64,000 bases of DNA from JAQBDA01 sp963709875. Its GTDB lineage: Bacteria > Chloroflexota > Anaerolineae > Anaerolineales > UBA4823. Where the stretch lies: contig CAVPYB010000014.1 in the NCBI GenBank assembly GCA_963709875.1, positions 248,001 through 312,000 of the forward strand. Reading direction: 5' to 3'. Within the stretch, counting starts at the first letter, position 1. Each line of letters begins with the position of its first letter. The translations under genes were made by a program, and so were the position numbers. The notes beneath the pieces are model-generated. The model made no database searches and was not told where the DNA came from. It was given only the letters and a program-made list of their open reading frames with translations. Shown one piece after another: positions 54,839-63,534 of the stretch.

Positions 54839-55666
54839 CTACTCCCTTATTCCGCTAAAAAGGTCGTGCTCCAGCTCTCGGCCTCCATTGACCAGGCTGT
54901 AGGCACGGTAATAAGCGCGTTCTCCCCATAGGCGGCATTGCTGCTCTGCCGGAAAGCGGTTCAAATCGCCCAGGTCTGCAATCTGCGACTGGTGGCAGAG
55001 AACGGCATCCAGCGCGGTCTGCCAGTAATCACAGCCATCTATGCGCGCGGTGATCGCCCAATCCTCCCACATCACCGGGGTGCGCAGGATACCGTCCACT
55101 TCGATGGATATCCCCGGGATGACAGCTTCATATTCAGCCCATAAGCGCCGCGTGTCGATCATATAGTACAGCTTGGAAACCCGGTGAGCGGGGAGCCTGC
55201 TGCTGTCAGCGTATTCGGTATCGGCTGCGCAGACTGCGGCAGCGGTGGTGAATTGGGAGATGGCGATATGGTCGGGGTGACCGTAATTGCCATCCGGTCC
55301 AAAGGTGACCACGACCTGCGGCCTTACCAGCCGGATCAATTTGGTGATCTTCTCTATCGCCTCGACCGGGTCGGCCTGGTCCAGCTCCCCATCGATATAA
55401 TCCAGGAAGTAGACCTGTTGGATGCCCAGCACATGGGCTGCCGCGAGAAGCTCTTTCTGGCGCAGCCGGCCGAAGGCTGTCGATCCGGGATATTTGCCGC
55501 CATTTCCCAACCAACCTTTTTCGCCGCGCGTTGCAGTGACCAGATAGGTTTCTACACCTTGTGCAGCGTATTTCGCCAGCGTGCTCCCGCTGCCCATCGA
55601 TTCGTCATCGGGATGTGCAAACACACACATCAAACGCAAAGGAACGCCCAAGTCGGTACCCTCCAA
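54839..55666 (-). CDS. PIG-L family N-deacetylase
   Basis: 275 residues from a TTG at 55666; an ATG at 55630 is the alternative. Zinc-site motifs MCVFAHPDDESMGSG and NYGHPDHIAISQFT mark a PIG-L/LmbE deacetylase acting on N-acetylglucosaminyl groups, like MshB, Mca or BshB. FGPDGNYGHPDH is well conserved in mycothiol conjugate amidase types. Exact substrate unknown. First of three tightly packed genes with the S51 peptidase and aminotransferase. Confidence 0.85.
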   Translation of the reverse strand: MEGTDLGVPLRLMCVFAHPDDESMGSGSTLAKYAAQGVETYLVTATRGEKGWLGNGGKYPGSTAFGRLRQKELLAAAHVLGIQQVYFLDYIDGELDQADPVEAIEKITKLIRLVRPQVVVTFGPDGNYGHPDHIAISQFTTAAAVCAADTEYADSSRLPAHRVSKLYYMIDTRRLWAEYEAVIPGISIEVDGILRTPVMWEDWAITARIDGCDYWQTALDAVLCHQSQIADLGDLNRFPAEQQCRLWGERAYYRAYSLVNGGRELEHDLFSGIRE

Positions 55667-55787
55667 TATGGGAATTTATCCAGGCAGCAGCCTGGGGGCG
55701 CTATCCGGTGGGACTAAGCAGGTTGGGAGGTGAAATGACCCGTCTATACTGGATAATAATACTCTAATTTATGCGTGATGTAAAGCT

Positions 55788-56238
55788 TTATTCTGCCTGC
55801 CCGGCGGCCTCCGGCATCCACGCCAGGGCATGCAATGCCAGCAGATAGGAGTGCCAGCCGAAGCCGGTGATTTTCCCCTTGCAGACCGGTGAGAGAACGG
55901 ACTTGTGGCGGAACTCCTCGCGCATAGATATTGGAAATATGCACTTCGATCACCGGGATGGCTGTAGTCGCGATGATATCCCGCAGTGCGTAAGAGTAAT
56001 GGGTGTACGCGCCCGGGTTGAAGATCACGCCACTGGACCACTTACGCGCATCCTGCAGCGCGTCGATCAGGTCTCCCTCACTGTTAGACTGGAAAGAGCG
56101 TACTTCCACAGCGAGCTCTTTCCCGGCTTCGACCAGGCGCTGCTCGATCTCAGCCAATGTCAGGCTGCCGTAGATATGCGGTTCACGCTCACCGAGCATG
56201 TTCAGGTTGGGACCGTTCAGTACAAGGATTGATTTCAT
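55788..56238 (-). CDS. aroQ: type II 3-dehydroquinate dehydratase, 3'-end frameshift
   Basis: About 149 residues. It opens VLNGPNLNMLGEREPHIYG with the catalytic-loop Arg/Tyr; FNPGAYTHYSYALRDII and PVIEVHISNIYAR follow, all diagnostic for dodecameric type II enzymes that convert 3-dehydroquinate to 3-dehydroshikimate. A one-base shift at about 55925 diverts the frame to a stop at 55744. The other frame continues EEFRHKSVLSPVCKGKITGF and ends EAAGQAE at 55788, as normal. Start is the ATG at 56238 or 56250. Last gene of the chorismate operon. Confidence 0.85.
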
Positions 56239-56336
56239 GTGTCGTTCCATCCTGGTTGAGAAAAGTGATCAGATAATCGAGAGGTGTCATTATCGCACAG
56301 TTTGTACCATAGAAAAGTGGATCTAGATATGTATTT

Positions 56337-57917
56337 TTAGAGGACTTCGAAGATCTGGCTGTTGTCCTCGATCTCCACGCCAGTCCTGACTTCGCCCACA
56401 CGCAGCGGCAGAGCGAATCGTACCTTGCCATCCGCGCGCTTCTTGTCCAGACCCATGAACTGTTGTACGGCTGTACTATCCAGCCCAGCCGGGACCTCGG
56501 TTGGCAAACCCAGTCCTTGCAGCACGGCTGCGATCTCAGCTGCCAGTCCTGCGCCGGCCAAATTCAGGCGTTCAGACAGGCGCGCGGCTGCCACCATGCC
56601 GATCGAAACCGCTTCACCGTGACGCAGGCTGTACCCGCTGGCCTGCTCGATGGCGTGTCCCAGGGTATGCCCCAGGTTAAGCGCTGCTCGCATGCCTCCT
56701 TCGTAGGGGTCGACCTGGATGACGCGCACCTTGACCGCCATCGCACGCCGGACGAGGGCATCCAGATCAGCGTGGACCGCCTCCCAGCCCTGTCCGCATT
56801 GGGCGAACAGCACCGGGTCGGAGATCACCCCGTGCTTGACGACTTCAGCCATGCCGCTGCGCAGCTCATCTTCCGGCAGGGTTGACAGCAGGTCGGGATC
56901 GGCGAGCACCAGGCGCGGCGCATGGAACGCGCCGACAAGGTTCTTGCCGCTGGGCAGGTCGAAGCCGGTTTTGCCACCCAGGCTGGCATCGACCATCGCC
57001 AGCAGGGTTGTGGGCACAACCACCCAGGATATGCCGCGCAGGAAGGTAGCCGCGGCGAACCCGGTCAGATCGCCTACCACGCCTCCACCCAAGGCGACGA
57101 TAGTGCTGCCCCTCTCCAGGCGTGCCCGTGCGAAAGCCTCCCATAATGCCGCCACCGTCTCCTGGGTCTTATGCTGTTCGCCGGCGGATATGATCGCCAG
57201 GTGTGTGCTGAGACCGGCGTTGCCCAGAGACTCGATTGCCAGGTCAGCGTACAATGGGGCAACGTTCTCGTCGCTTACGATCACGACCGGGCCGCGCAGC
57301 CCGCGTCCCACCAGCATCTCTCCCAACCGGTCTAACCCACCGGGCTGTACGCGCACGTCGTAGCCGTTCCCCATGCCGCGCACGTGGAAAGCGCCCAGCC
57401 GTATCTGAGTCTGCCAGGCGATCTCCGCGCTGGTCAGACCGTCGGTCTCCAGGCGCAGAGGGAATGAGGCGTAATGCTCTTCCCGCACTGCAAGCAGGTC
57501 CTCCAGGCGCTGTCGCAGGTCGCCAGCCAGCAGCGGGCGCTGGTCATCGCCTACGTCCATCCTGCCCAGAAGCGTCTCCAACCCGGCTTGCAGACAGACC
57601 ACCGGACCGAGAGCCTCTACCCGAGAGCGCGAGGCAGTATCGAGCAGCGCCCCGCCGCCCAGTGAAATGACGCCTTCTGAGAGGGATAGCAGCCTTTCCA
57701 GAACTTTGCGCTCCCGCTTGCGGAAGCCTGCCTCACCGTATTTGGCAAAGATTTTCGGGATGGACATCCGCGAGCGGGCTTCGATCTCTGCATCGACATC
57801 CCAGAATGGGGTATCCAGCGCCTGGGCCATCAGTCGTGCGGCGCTGCTCTTGCCAGAGCCGGGCGGTCCGTAGATAAAGAATAACCTTTGTGTGCTGTTC
57901 TGCGCGGGTGGGTTCAT
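56337..57917 (-). CDS. aroKB: bifunctional shikimate kinase / 3-dehydroquinate synthase
   Basis: 526-residue fusion. Residues 1-170 are shikimate kinase: Walker A FIYGPPGSGKSSAARLMA, substrate-site FWDVDAEIEARS, GEAGFRKRE and ISLGGGALLD. From about 185 onward is 3-dehydroquinate synthase: VVIVSDENVAPLY, NAD-loop IVALGGGVVGDLTGFAAATF, and metal ligands in GMAEVVKHGVI, ALNLGHTLGHAIEQ and RHGEAVSIGM. Both active sites appear complete. It catalyses DAHP to 3-dehydroquinate and shikimate to shikimate-3-phosphate. Its ATG overlaps the aroC stop. Fusion of these two genes is familiar from Chloroflexota. Confidence 0.92.
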   Translation of the reverse strand: MNPPAQNSTQRLFFIYGPPGSGKSSAARLMAQALDTPFWDVDAEIEARSRMSIPKIFAKYGEAGFRKRERKVLERLLSLSEGVISLGGGALLDTASRSRVEALGPVVCLQAGLETLLGRMDVGDDQRPLLAGDLRQRLEDLLAVREEHYASFPLRLETDGLTSAEIAWQTQIRLGAFHVRGMGNGYDVRVQPGGLDRLGEMLVGRGLRGPVVIVSDENVAPLYADLAIESLGNAGLSTHLAIISAGEQHKTQETVAALWEAFARARLERGSTIVALGGGVVGDLTGFAAATFLRGISWVVVPTTLLAMVDASLGGKTGFDLPSGKNLVGAFHAPRLVLADPDLLSTLPEDELRSGMAEVVKHGVISDPVLFAQCGQGWEAVHADLDALVRRAMAVKVRVIQVDPYEGGMRAALNLGHTLGHAIEQASGYSLRHGEAVSIGMVAAARLSERLNLAGAGLAAEIAAVLQGLGLPTEVPAGLDSTAVQQFMGLDKKRADGKVRFALPLRVGEVRTGVEIEDNSQIFEVL

Positions 57918-59110
57918 TTTCCGTCCGGCGGGTCCTGGGGCCAGAATATGTGTTCCCTGGCATCCATCTGCACGTCGCTCAGGTTTGCCCGGCGCAGAGA
58001 CTTGTGGCGCGGCAGCATCTCATCCAGCGAGTCGCCGCCGAGCTTTTCCAGCAGCGCATCCGCCAGCACGATTGCCAGCATGGCTTCCAAAATGGGGACG
58101 GCGCGCGGCACCGGGCAGAAGTCCGAGCGCTCGTATTGGGTGGGCACTTCTTCTCCACTGGCCAGGTCAACCGTGCTCTGCGGGGTCAGAGTGGTGGCGA
58201 TCGGCTTCATCGCCGCCCGTACGACGAGCGGCTGCCCGGTGGTGATGCCGCCCTCCAGCCCGCCTGAGCGGTAGGTCGGCCGGACGATTTGCTCCCCATC
58301 AAGCCGGATGGCATCGTGCACCTGTGTGCCCACCAGGCGGGTGTTCTCGAATGCCGGGCCGATCTCCATCCCTTTGACCGCCGGGATGCTCAACGCCGCG
58401 GCTGCCAGGCGGGATTCCAGGCGGCGGTCCCAGTGCACGTGCGAGCCCAAGCCCGGTGGCAGCCCCAGTGCAACGGCTTCGATCACCCCGCCCAGTGTGT
58501 CGCGTTCGTGGATGACCTGCTGGATGCGCCTCTGCATGGCGGAGGCTGCCTCTGGGTCGGGGCAGCGCACATCGCTCGCCTCTGCCATCCGGATGCGCTC
58601 TTCAAGGGGCATGCCATCCAGCCTGGCAGATACCTCGCCGATGGAGAGCACATAGCCGCCGATCTGGATCTCGAACTGCGCCAGCAGGTGACGGCACACC
58701 GCGCCCAGCGCGACCCGCGCGGCCGTTTCGCGGGCCGAAGCGCGCTCCAGCGCCGGGCGCAGGTCTGTGTAACCATACTTGATCGTACCTGCCAGGTCGG
58801 CATGCCCGGGGCGGGGAGTGGTGAACGCCTCTACCGGTCTCTGCCGCCATTTCTCGTGGTCGAGATTCTCGATCACTACCGCCAGGGGCGCTCCTGTGGT
58901 CTGCCCCTCCATCACGCCGCCCATGATTACAGCCTGGTCGCGTTCGATCTTCATGCGCGGCCCGGCTCCGTAACCGCGCTGGCGGCGGCTCAGCTGGCTG
59001 TTGATGATCTCTGCCGTGAGCGGCAGCCCGGCAGGCAGCCCTTCCAGGATGGCAACCAGCGCCGGTCCGTGGGACTCCCCGGCGGTGAGAAATCTGAGTC
59101 GAGTGTTCAT
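57914..59110 (-). CDS. aroC: chorismate synthase
   Basis: 398 residues from the ATG at 59110, preceded by GGGAGG and overlapping the aminotransferase stop by four bases. FMN/EPSP-site motifs are FLTAGESHGPALVAILEGLP, RRQRGYGAGPRMKIERD, GRPGHADLAGTIKYG-like (here RPGHADLAGTIKYGYTD), RASARETAARVALGAV and YRSGGLEGGITTGQPLVVRA. It makes chorismate from EPSP using reduced FMN. Intact and of typical length. Confidence 0.93.
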   Translation of the reverse strand: MNTRLRFLTAGESHGPALVAILEGLPAGLPLTAEIINSQLSRRQRGYGAGPRMKIERDQAVIMGGVMEGQTTGAPLAVVIENLDHEKWRQRPVEAFTTPRPGHADLAGTIKYGYTDLRPALERASARETAARVALGAVCRHLLAQFEIQIGGYVLSIGEVSARLDGMPLEERIRMAEASDVRCPDPEAASAMQRRIQQVIHERDTLGGVIEAVALGLPPGLGSHVHWDRRLESRLAAAALSIPAVKGMEIGPAFENTRLVGTQVHDAIRLDGEQIVRPTYRSGGLEGGITTGQPLVVRAAMKPIATTLTPQSTVDLASGEEVPTQYERSDFCPVPRAVPILEAMLAIVLADALLEKLGGDSLDEMLPRHKSLRRANLSDVQMDAREHIFWPQDPPDGK

Positions 59111-60285
59111 TGGCGAGCCTCCCAAAGACCCAGCGCTGCGATGCGCTGCATGGCCTTGGCAATCATATCTTCCGGCTGGGTCAGGGCAATGCGCACGTAG
59201 CCTTCTCCCTGTGCTCCGAAGACCGGTCCAGGCGTCAGGCTCACGTTAGCTTGCTCCAGCTGGGCAGAAGTGAAATCCAACGCGTTCCACCCAGCAGGTA
59301 CGGGTGCCCAGACATACAGCGATGCCTGGGGCGGCTCTGCTTTCACGCCCATCGCGGACAGATGACCGATGACCAGATCGCGACGCCGCTGGTAGACGCG
59401 GTTGCGCTCGACCAGCCAGCTTTGATCGCCGTTCAAGGCTGCTGTGGCTGCCTGCAGCACGGGCAGGAAATGACCACTGTCGGCGTTGGTCTTCAGGACG
59501 TACAGCGCGCGCAGCGCCTCACGATTGCCAATCGCCGCGCCTACCCGCCAGCCGGCCATATTATGCGATTTCGACAGGGTATTGAATTCGATGGCAGTCT
59601 CTATGGCTTCCGGGACCTGCAGCAGGCTGGGGGCGCGGTAGCCATCGAATGTCACCTGACCATAAGCAGCATCGTGGCAGAGCAGTATCTCATAGCGCCG
59701 GGCAAATTGGATTGCCCTGGCGAAGAATTCCTTGCTGGCGCAGGCGGCAGTGGGGTTGTTCGGGTAGTTGAGCCACATGAGTTTTGCGCGCCGGGCGACC
59801 GAATCCGGGATGGTTTCAAGATCAGGCAGGTAGCGGTTCTCGGGCAGCAGCGGCAGGGAATATAGCTCTCCGCCGGCCATCAACGCGCTCTGGGTGTAGG
59901 TCAGGTAGCCCGGGTCGGGGATCAGAACGACGTCACCCGGGTCAACCAGCGCCAGCGTCAGGTGGAAGATACCTTCTTTAGACCCCATCAGCGGGAGCAC
60001 CTCTAGGTCGGGGTCCAGGTTGATGCCAAACAGGCGCAGATAGGAATCTGCCCACGCACGGCGGAGCGCCTGGGTGGCATTGTGCGGCTGGTAGCCGTGA
60101 CGGTCGCCCAGCCGGGAAGCCTGGTTCAAGGCATCGATGATGTGATCGGCAGGGGGCATGTCCGGCGAGCCGACATCCAGCCGGATGACGTCGCAGCCGC
60201 TGGCTTTGAGCGCAGCGATCTTTTCATTCAGACCGGCGAAGAACTGTGGCGCCAGCCGTTCGATTCTGGCGGATTTAATTTTCAT
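59107..60285 (-). CDS. class I aminotransferase, likely aromatic or LL-DAP-type
   Basis: 392 residues, fold type I. MGSKEGIFHLTLALVDPGD, LNYPNNPTAACASKEFF, CHDAAYGQVTFDG with the Asp, and the PLP-Lys in FNTLSKSHNMAGWRVG are clear. Sequence features resemble LL-diaminopimelate aminotransferase-like enzymes. Its place inside the chorismate/tyrosine operon, between aroE and aroC, suggests transamination of prephenate or aromatic keto acids. The substrate is not proven. Confidence 0.82.
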   Translation of the reverse strand: MKIKSARIERLAPQFFAGLNEKIAALKASGCDVIRLDVGSPDMPPADHIIDALNQASRLGDRHGYQPHNATQALRRAWADSYLRLFGINLDPDLEVLPLMGSKEGIFHLTLALVDPGDVVLIPDPGYLTYTQSALMAGGELYSLPLLPENRYLPDLETIPDSVARRAKLMWLNYPNNPTAACASKEFFARAIQFARRYEILLCHDAAYGQVTFDGYRAPSLLQVPEAIETAIEFNTLSKSHNMAGWRVGAAIGNREALRALYVLKTNADSGHFLPVLQAATAALNGDQSWLVERNRVYQRRRDLVIGHLSAMGVKAEPPQASLYVWAPVPAGWNALDFTSAQLEQANVSLTPGPVFGAQGEGYVRIALTQPEDMIAKAMQRIAALGLWEARQ

Positions 60286-60362
60286 AGATCACTGGCGAAG
60301 AGAATAGAGAATCGAGAGCAGAGAGTAGGGATTTGATAGCGATACATGATTGCTTTTGGGAT

Positions 60363-61304
60363 CTATCCAACAATATTGCTTCGAATAGTATTGTTGCCGC
60401 TGTTCAAGGCGGCGCGCATGGTAGACCGGGAGGCGCTGCAGCCGCTCCAGATCTCGAAAGATAATGCAGCCTGCTCGACCAGCATACCCAGACCGCTGGC
60501 TGCCTGGATGCCCTGGGAGCGTGCCATCTGCACAAGCCTGGTATCGCTGGGATTGTACACCAGATCGTAAACCAATGTGCCTGACGGGAAAGGTATCTCC
60601 TCTGGCCAGGGACAGGCATCCGGATACGGCGTCATACCAACCGGAGTGGTATTGACGATCAGGAGATCACGAGAGTTGAGAACCGAGAGTCGTGATACTG
60701 TCGCCCTTAATTGAGAAGGATTGAGCTCAATGGCTTGAGTTTGAGCAGCGGTGGGCGAGACCTGGCTTGTTAATGAAGTTCGGAAGCTCTCGACCAGCTC
60801 GTGCGCCTGGCTGAGACGGCGGGCGGCGACCACGGTCTGCCAGCCATCCTCGAGCAGCGAATAAACCACCGCCCGGGCAGACCCACCGGCGCCCAGAACA
60901 ATCGCTGCTCGCTCGCTATCCTGCACGCCCATTTGGGCATACAGGTCGGAGGTAAAGCCGCGCGAATCGGTGTTCTCGCCGACCAGCCGGCTCCCGGCGC
61001 GATAGATCGTATTGACGGCGCCGATTGCTCTGGCAGCCGGGGTGAGCTCGTCCAAATATCCCAGCACAGACTGCTTGTGGGGAATGGTGACATTCAATCC
61101 ATGCAGCGCACCTTCCCGGACCTGTGCCAGCAATGCCCCCAGATCACCTGCTCCGCCGGGCATGGGTGGGATTGGGTACAGGCGGTACTGCCCAGGCAGC
61201 CCGCAGGCGGATAGCGCAGCCTGGTGCAGGATGGGGGACAGGCTGTGGTCCAGTGGATAGCCTATCAGACCCAGGTTAAGCGGCGTGTGTGAATTGTTTG
61301 ACAT
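60363..61304 (-). CDS. aroE: shikimate dehydrogenase
   Basis: 313 residues, somewhat longer than the usual 270-290 because of an insert around AQTQAIELNPSQLRATVSRL. Substrate site: GLIGYPLDHSLSPILHQAAL; catalytic Lys in NVTIPHKQSVLGYL; NADP loop VLGAGGSARAVVYSL; LIVNTTPVGM. It reduces 3-dehydroshikimate. It starts 17 bp after aroA. The last codons (NNTIRSNIVG) are written by an inverted repeat. Confidence 0.9.
   Translation of the reverse strand: MSNNSHTPLNLGLIGYPLDHSLSPILHQAALSACGLPGQYRLYPIPPMPGGAGDLGALLAQVREGALHGLNVTIPHKQSVLGYLDELTPAARAIGAVNTIYRAGSRLVGENTDSRGFTSDLYAQMGVQDSERAAIVLGAGGSARAVVYSLLEDGWQTVVAARRLSQAHELVESFRTSLTSQVSPTAAQTQAIELNPSQLRATVSRLSVLNSRDLLIVNTTPVGMTPYPDACPWPEEIPFPSGTLVYDLVYNPSDTRLVQMARSQGIQAASGLGMLVEQAALSFEIWSGCSASRSTMRAALNSGNNTIRSNIVG
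60368..60396 (-). terminator. hairpin in the 3' end of aroE
   Basis: CAACAATA / TATTGTTG arms with a 13-nt centre, located within the last ten codons of aroE. There is no T-run; it may only stabilise the mRNA or mark partial termination before the 77-bp gap to the aminotransferase. Confidence 0.3.
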
Positions 61305-61321
61305 CGGCTGACCGGTTTGCT

Positions 61322-62659
61322 CTACTTCTCTGCCTGCAGCTTCCCGCCCATTTGTGCCAGGGTATCCACGAAATCCGGAAAAGACTCAGCCATAATCTCG
61401 GCGCCTTGCACCTGGACCGGATTGCGTGCAGCCAGCCCTGCAACCGCCAGCGCCATCGCCAACCGGTGGTCCCCATGTGCAGATGCCTGCCCGCCGCAGA
61501 GACCTGCCTGACCCTGGATGGTAAAGCCATCCGGCAATTCCTGAACGGTTGCTCCCAGATTGCCCAGCTCTGCACACAGCGCGCTGATGCGGTCCAACTC
61601 CTTGTGCCGCAGCTCAGCGGCATCCCGGACAACGGTCTGCCCGCGGGCATACGCTGCGGCGACCGCGAAAACTGGGAACTCGTCGATCATGCGCACCACC
61701 AGCGCTCCATCGACAGGTATCCCGCTGAGAGCAGAATGACGCACACGCAGGCTGCCCACCGGCTCGCCGTACTGTTCGCCGCGCTCGCGAACCAGGATGT
61801 CGGCGCCCATCCTCAGCATTGCGTCCAGCAGCCCGGTGCGGGTCGGGTTCAGCCCGACTTCATGGAGGGTGATCTCTGATCCGGGAGTGACCAGCGCGGC
61901 AACGATCAGGAAGGCCGCGGCGGAGAAATCGCCCGGCAGAGCCATTTGCAGTGGCGGCAGGTGCAGCGATTCTGGCGGGTTGAGGCGGGTGATGTACGTT
62001 GTGTTCGCTGCGCCTGCCTGCACAGATTGCTGGCTGGAGATGTCGAATCCCATACTGCCCAGCATGCGCTCGGTATGGTCTCGGGAGGGACCCGGCTCGC
62101 GCAGTGTGGTCGCCCCATCAGCTGCCAGGCCCGCCAGCAGCAGGCAGGTTTTGACCTGCGCGCTGGCGACGTGCAGGCTGTGGTCGATCCCGCGCAGCGG
62201 GGAAATTTGCCGTCTCAATACCAGGGGCGCACAGCCATCCCGGCTGCTTATGTCCACTCCCATCTGCTTCAGGGGGTCGACGATCCTCCGCATCGGACGC
62301 CGGCGCAGGCCTACAGAGCCATCCAGCACCGCCGGTACTCCGGCTGCCGCCAACCCTCCTGCCAGCAAGCGCAGCGTGGTGGCTGAGTTGCCGCAATCGA
62401 TCTGAGCGGAGGGCTCTCGCAGCCCTCGGGCGCCCGCACTGCTCATCTCCAGTGTGGTGCCCTGCAGCTTCCAGGCCACCCCCAGGGTAGATAATGCATC
62501 CAGCATGGCTCTGGTCACGCCGGACACCAGGAAGTTCGTGATCCGGCTCTCTCCGGTCGCCAGACCGGCCAGCAGTGCTGCCCGGTGAGAGAGCGACTTA
62601 TCGCCTGGCAGGTGGGCTTCGCCTCTCAGGGACGCGCCGGGTGTGACGGTCAAGATCAC
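61322..62659 (-). CDS. aroA: 3-phosphoshikimate 1-carboxyvinyltransferase (EPSP synthase)
   Basis: 445 residues. Two-domain EPSP synthase with LPGDKSLSHRAALLAGLATG, DCGNSATTLRLLAGGLA, VDPLKQMGVDISSRDG, LPGDFSAAAFLIVAAL and VVRMIDEFPVFAVAAAYARG. It transfers enolpyruvyl from PEP to shikimate-3-phosphate and is the glyphosate target. The ATG overlaps the tyrA stop by four bases. The usual DHRLAMALAVAG block near the C-terminus is present. Confidence 0.93.
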   Translation of the reverse strand: MILTVTPGASLRGEAHLPGDKSLSHRAALLAGLATGESRITNFLVSGVTRAMLDALSTLGVAWKLQGTTLEMSSAGARGLREPSAQIDCGNSATTLRLLAGGLAAAGVPAVLDGSVGLRRRPMRRIVDPLKQMGVDISSRDGCAPLVLRRQISPLRGIDHSLHVASAQVKTCLLLAGLAADGATTLREPGPSRDHTERMLGSMGFDISSQQSVQAGAANTTYITRLNPPESLHLPPLQMALPGDFSAAAFLIVAALVTPGSEITLHEVGLNPTRTGLLDAMLRMGADILVRERGEQYGEPVGSLRVRHSALSGIPVDGALVVRMIDEFPVFAVAAAYARGQTVVRDAAELRHKELDRISALCAELGNLGATVQELPDGFTIQGQAGLCGGQASAHGDHRLAMALAVAGLAARNPVQVQGAEIMAESFPDFVDTLAQMGGKLQAEK

Positions 62660-63534
62660 GATCGCTCCTCGTTTATGAGCAACTCTCGCGCACCTGCGGC
62701 CTGGTTCAGGATGCCTATTAGGTCAGCTTCATCCAGATCTCGCAGCCGGGCTTCCAGGATATCCAGTTGTTCTCGAAACCGGCCCAGCGCTATTTGAATA
62801 TTCTCTCTATTAGTTTGTAGGATATCCGCCATCATGGCGGACGAGCTGGAGGCCAGCCGGGTGGTGCTGCGGAAACCCGGACCGACCAGGGGAGCCGTCT
62901 CGGGAGGAGTGGCCAGCGCCAGGGCGGCTGCCAGCAGGTAGGGCAGGTGGCTGGTGGCAGCCGCCCAGCGGTCGTGCGTTGGGGCATCCAGCCACAGGTG
63001 ATGGGCGCCTACTGCACCCACCAGCTGAAGAGCCAGGCTGCGGGCGGCAGGGGATGTGCGTTCCAGGGGGGTCAGAGAGAACACCGTATCGCGGAAGAGG
63101 CCTGCATCGGCGTGTTCCAATCCGGCGCGCTCCTTGCCGCACATGGGGTGCCCGCCCAGCGGGTCGAACCCGTCCGGCAGCCCTTCATACGCCTCGCAGA
63201 TCGCTGTCTTTGTGGAGCCCAGGTCGATGACGGTGACTTTGTGACCCTCAGGGCCGTCCGGGAGCATGGCTGGCAGCCGGTCGATGAGAGCTAATATTGC
63301 TCGCACCGGCGCTGCCAGGACGACCAAGTCGGCATGCTGCAGGATCTCGGCCGGGTCGGATACAACCTGGTCGACAATGCTCATCTGGCGTGCGAACTGG
63401 CGTGTGTCCTCATCCGGGTCGGCAGCCAGCAGCGCCCGGCAGCGACCACGCAGCCCCAGCGCAAGCGAGCCGCCCATCAATCCGAGGCCGACGATGGCTA
63501 CCCGGCTGTCAGCTAACGTTGCAGCCAGGGTCAT
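62656..63534 (-). CDS. tyrA: prephenate (arogenate) dehydrogenase
   Basis: 292 residues. The NAD(P) loop is VAIVGLGLMGGSLALGLRG; GSTKTAICEAYEGLP, GGHPMCGKERAGLEHAD and LWLDAPTHDRWAAATSHLPY are family blocks, with His residues at the active site. It oxidatively decarboxylates prephenate or arogenate on the way to tyrosine. No ACT domain is visible, so allosteric tyrosine control may be absent or elsewhere. It overlaps the upstream DAHP synthase gene by four bases. Confidence 0.9.
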   Translation of the reverse strand: MTLAATLADSRVAIVGLGLMGGSLALGLRGRCRALLAADPDEDTRQFARQMSIVDQVVSDPAEILQHADLVVLAAPVRAILALIDRLPAMLPDGPEGHKVTVIDLGSTKTAICEAYEGLPDGFDPLGGHPMCGKERAGLEHADAGLFRDTVFSLTPLERTSPAARSLALQLVGAVGAHHLWLDAPTHDRWAAATSHLPYLLAAALALATPPETAPLVGPGFRSTTRLASSSSAMMADILQTNRENIQIALGRFREQLDILEARLRDLDEADLIGILNQAAGARELLINEERS

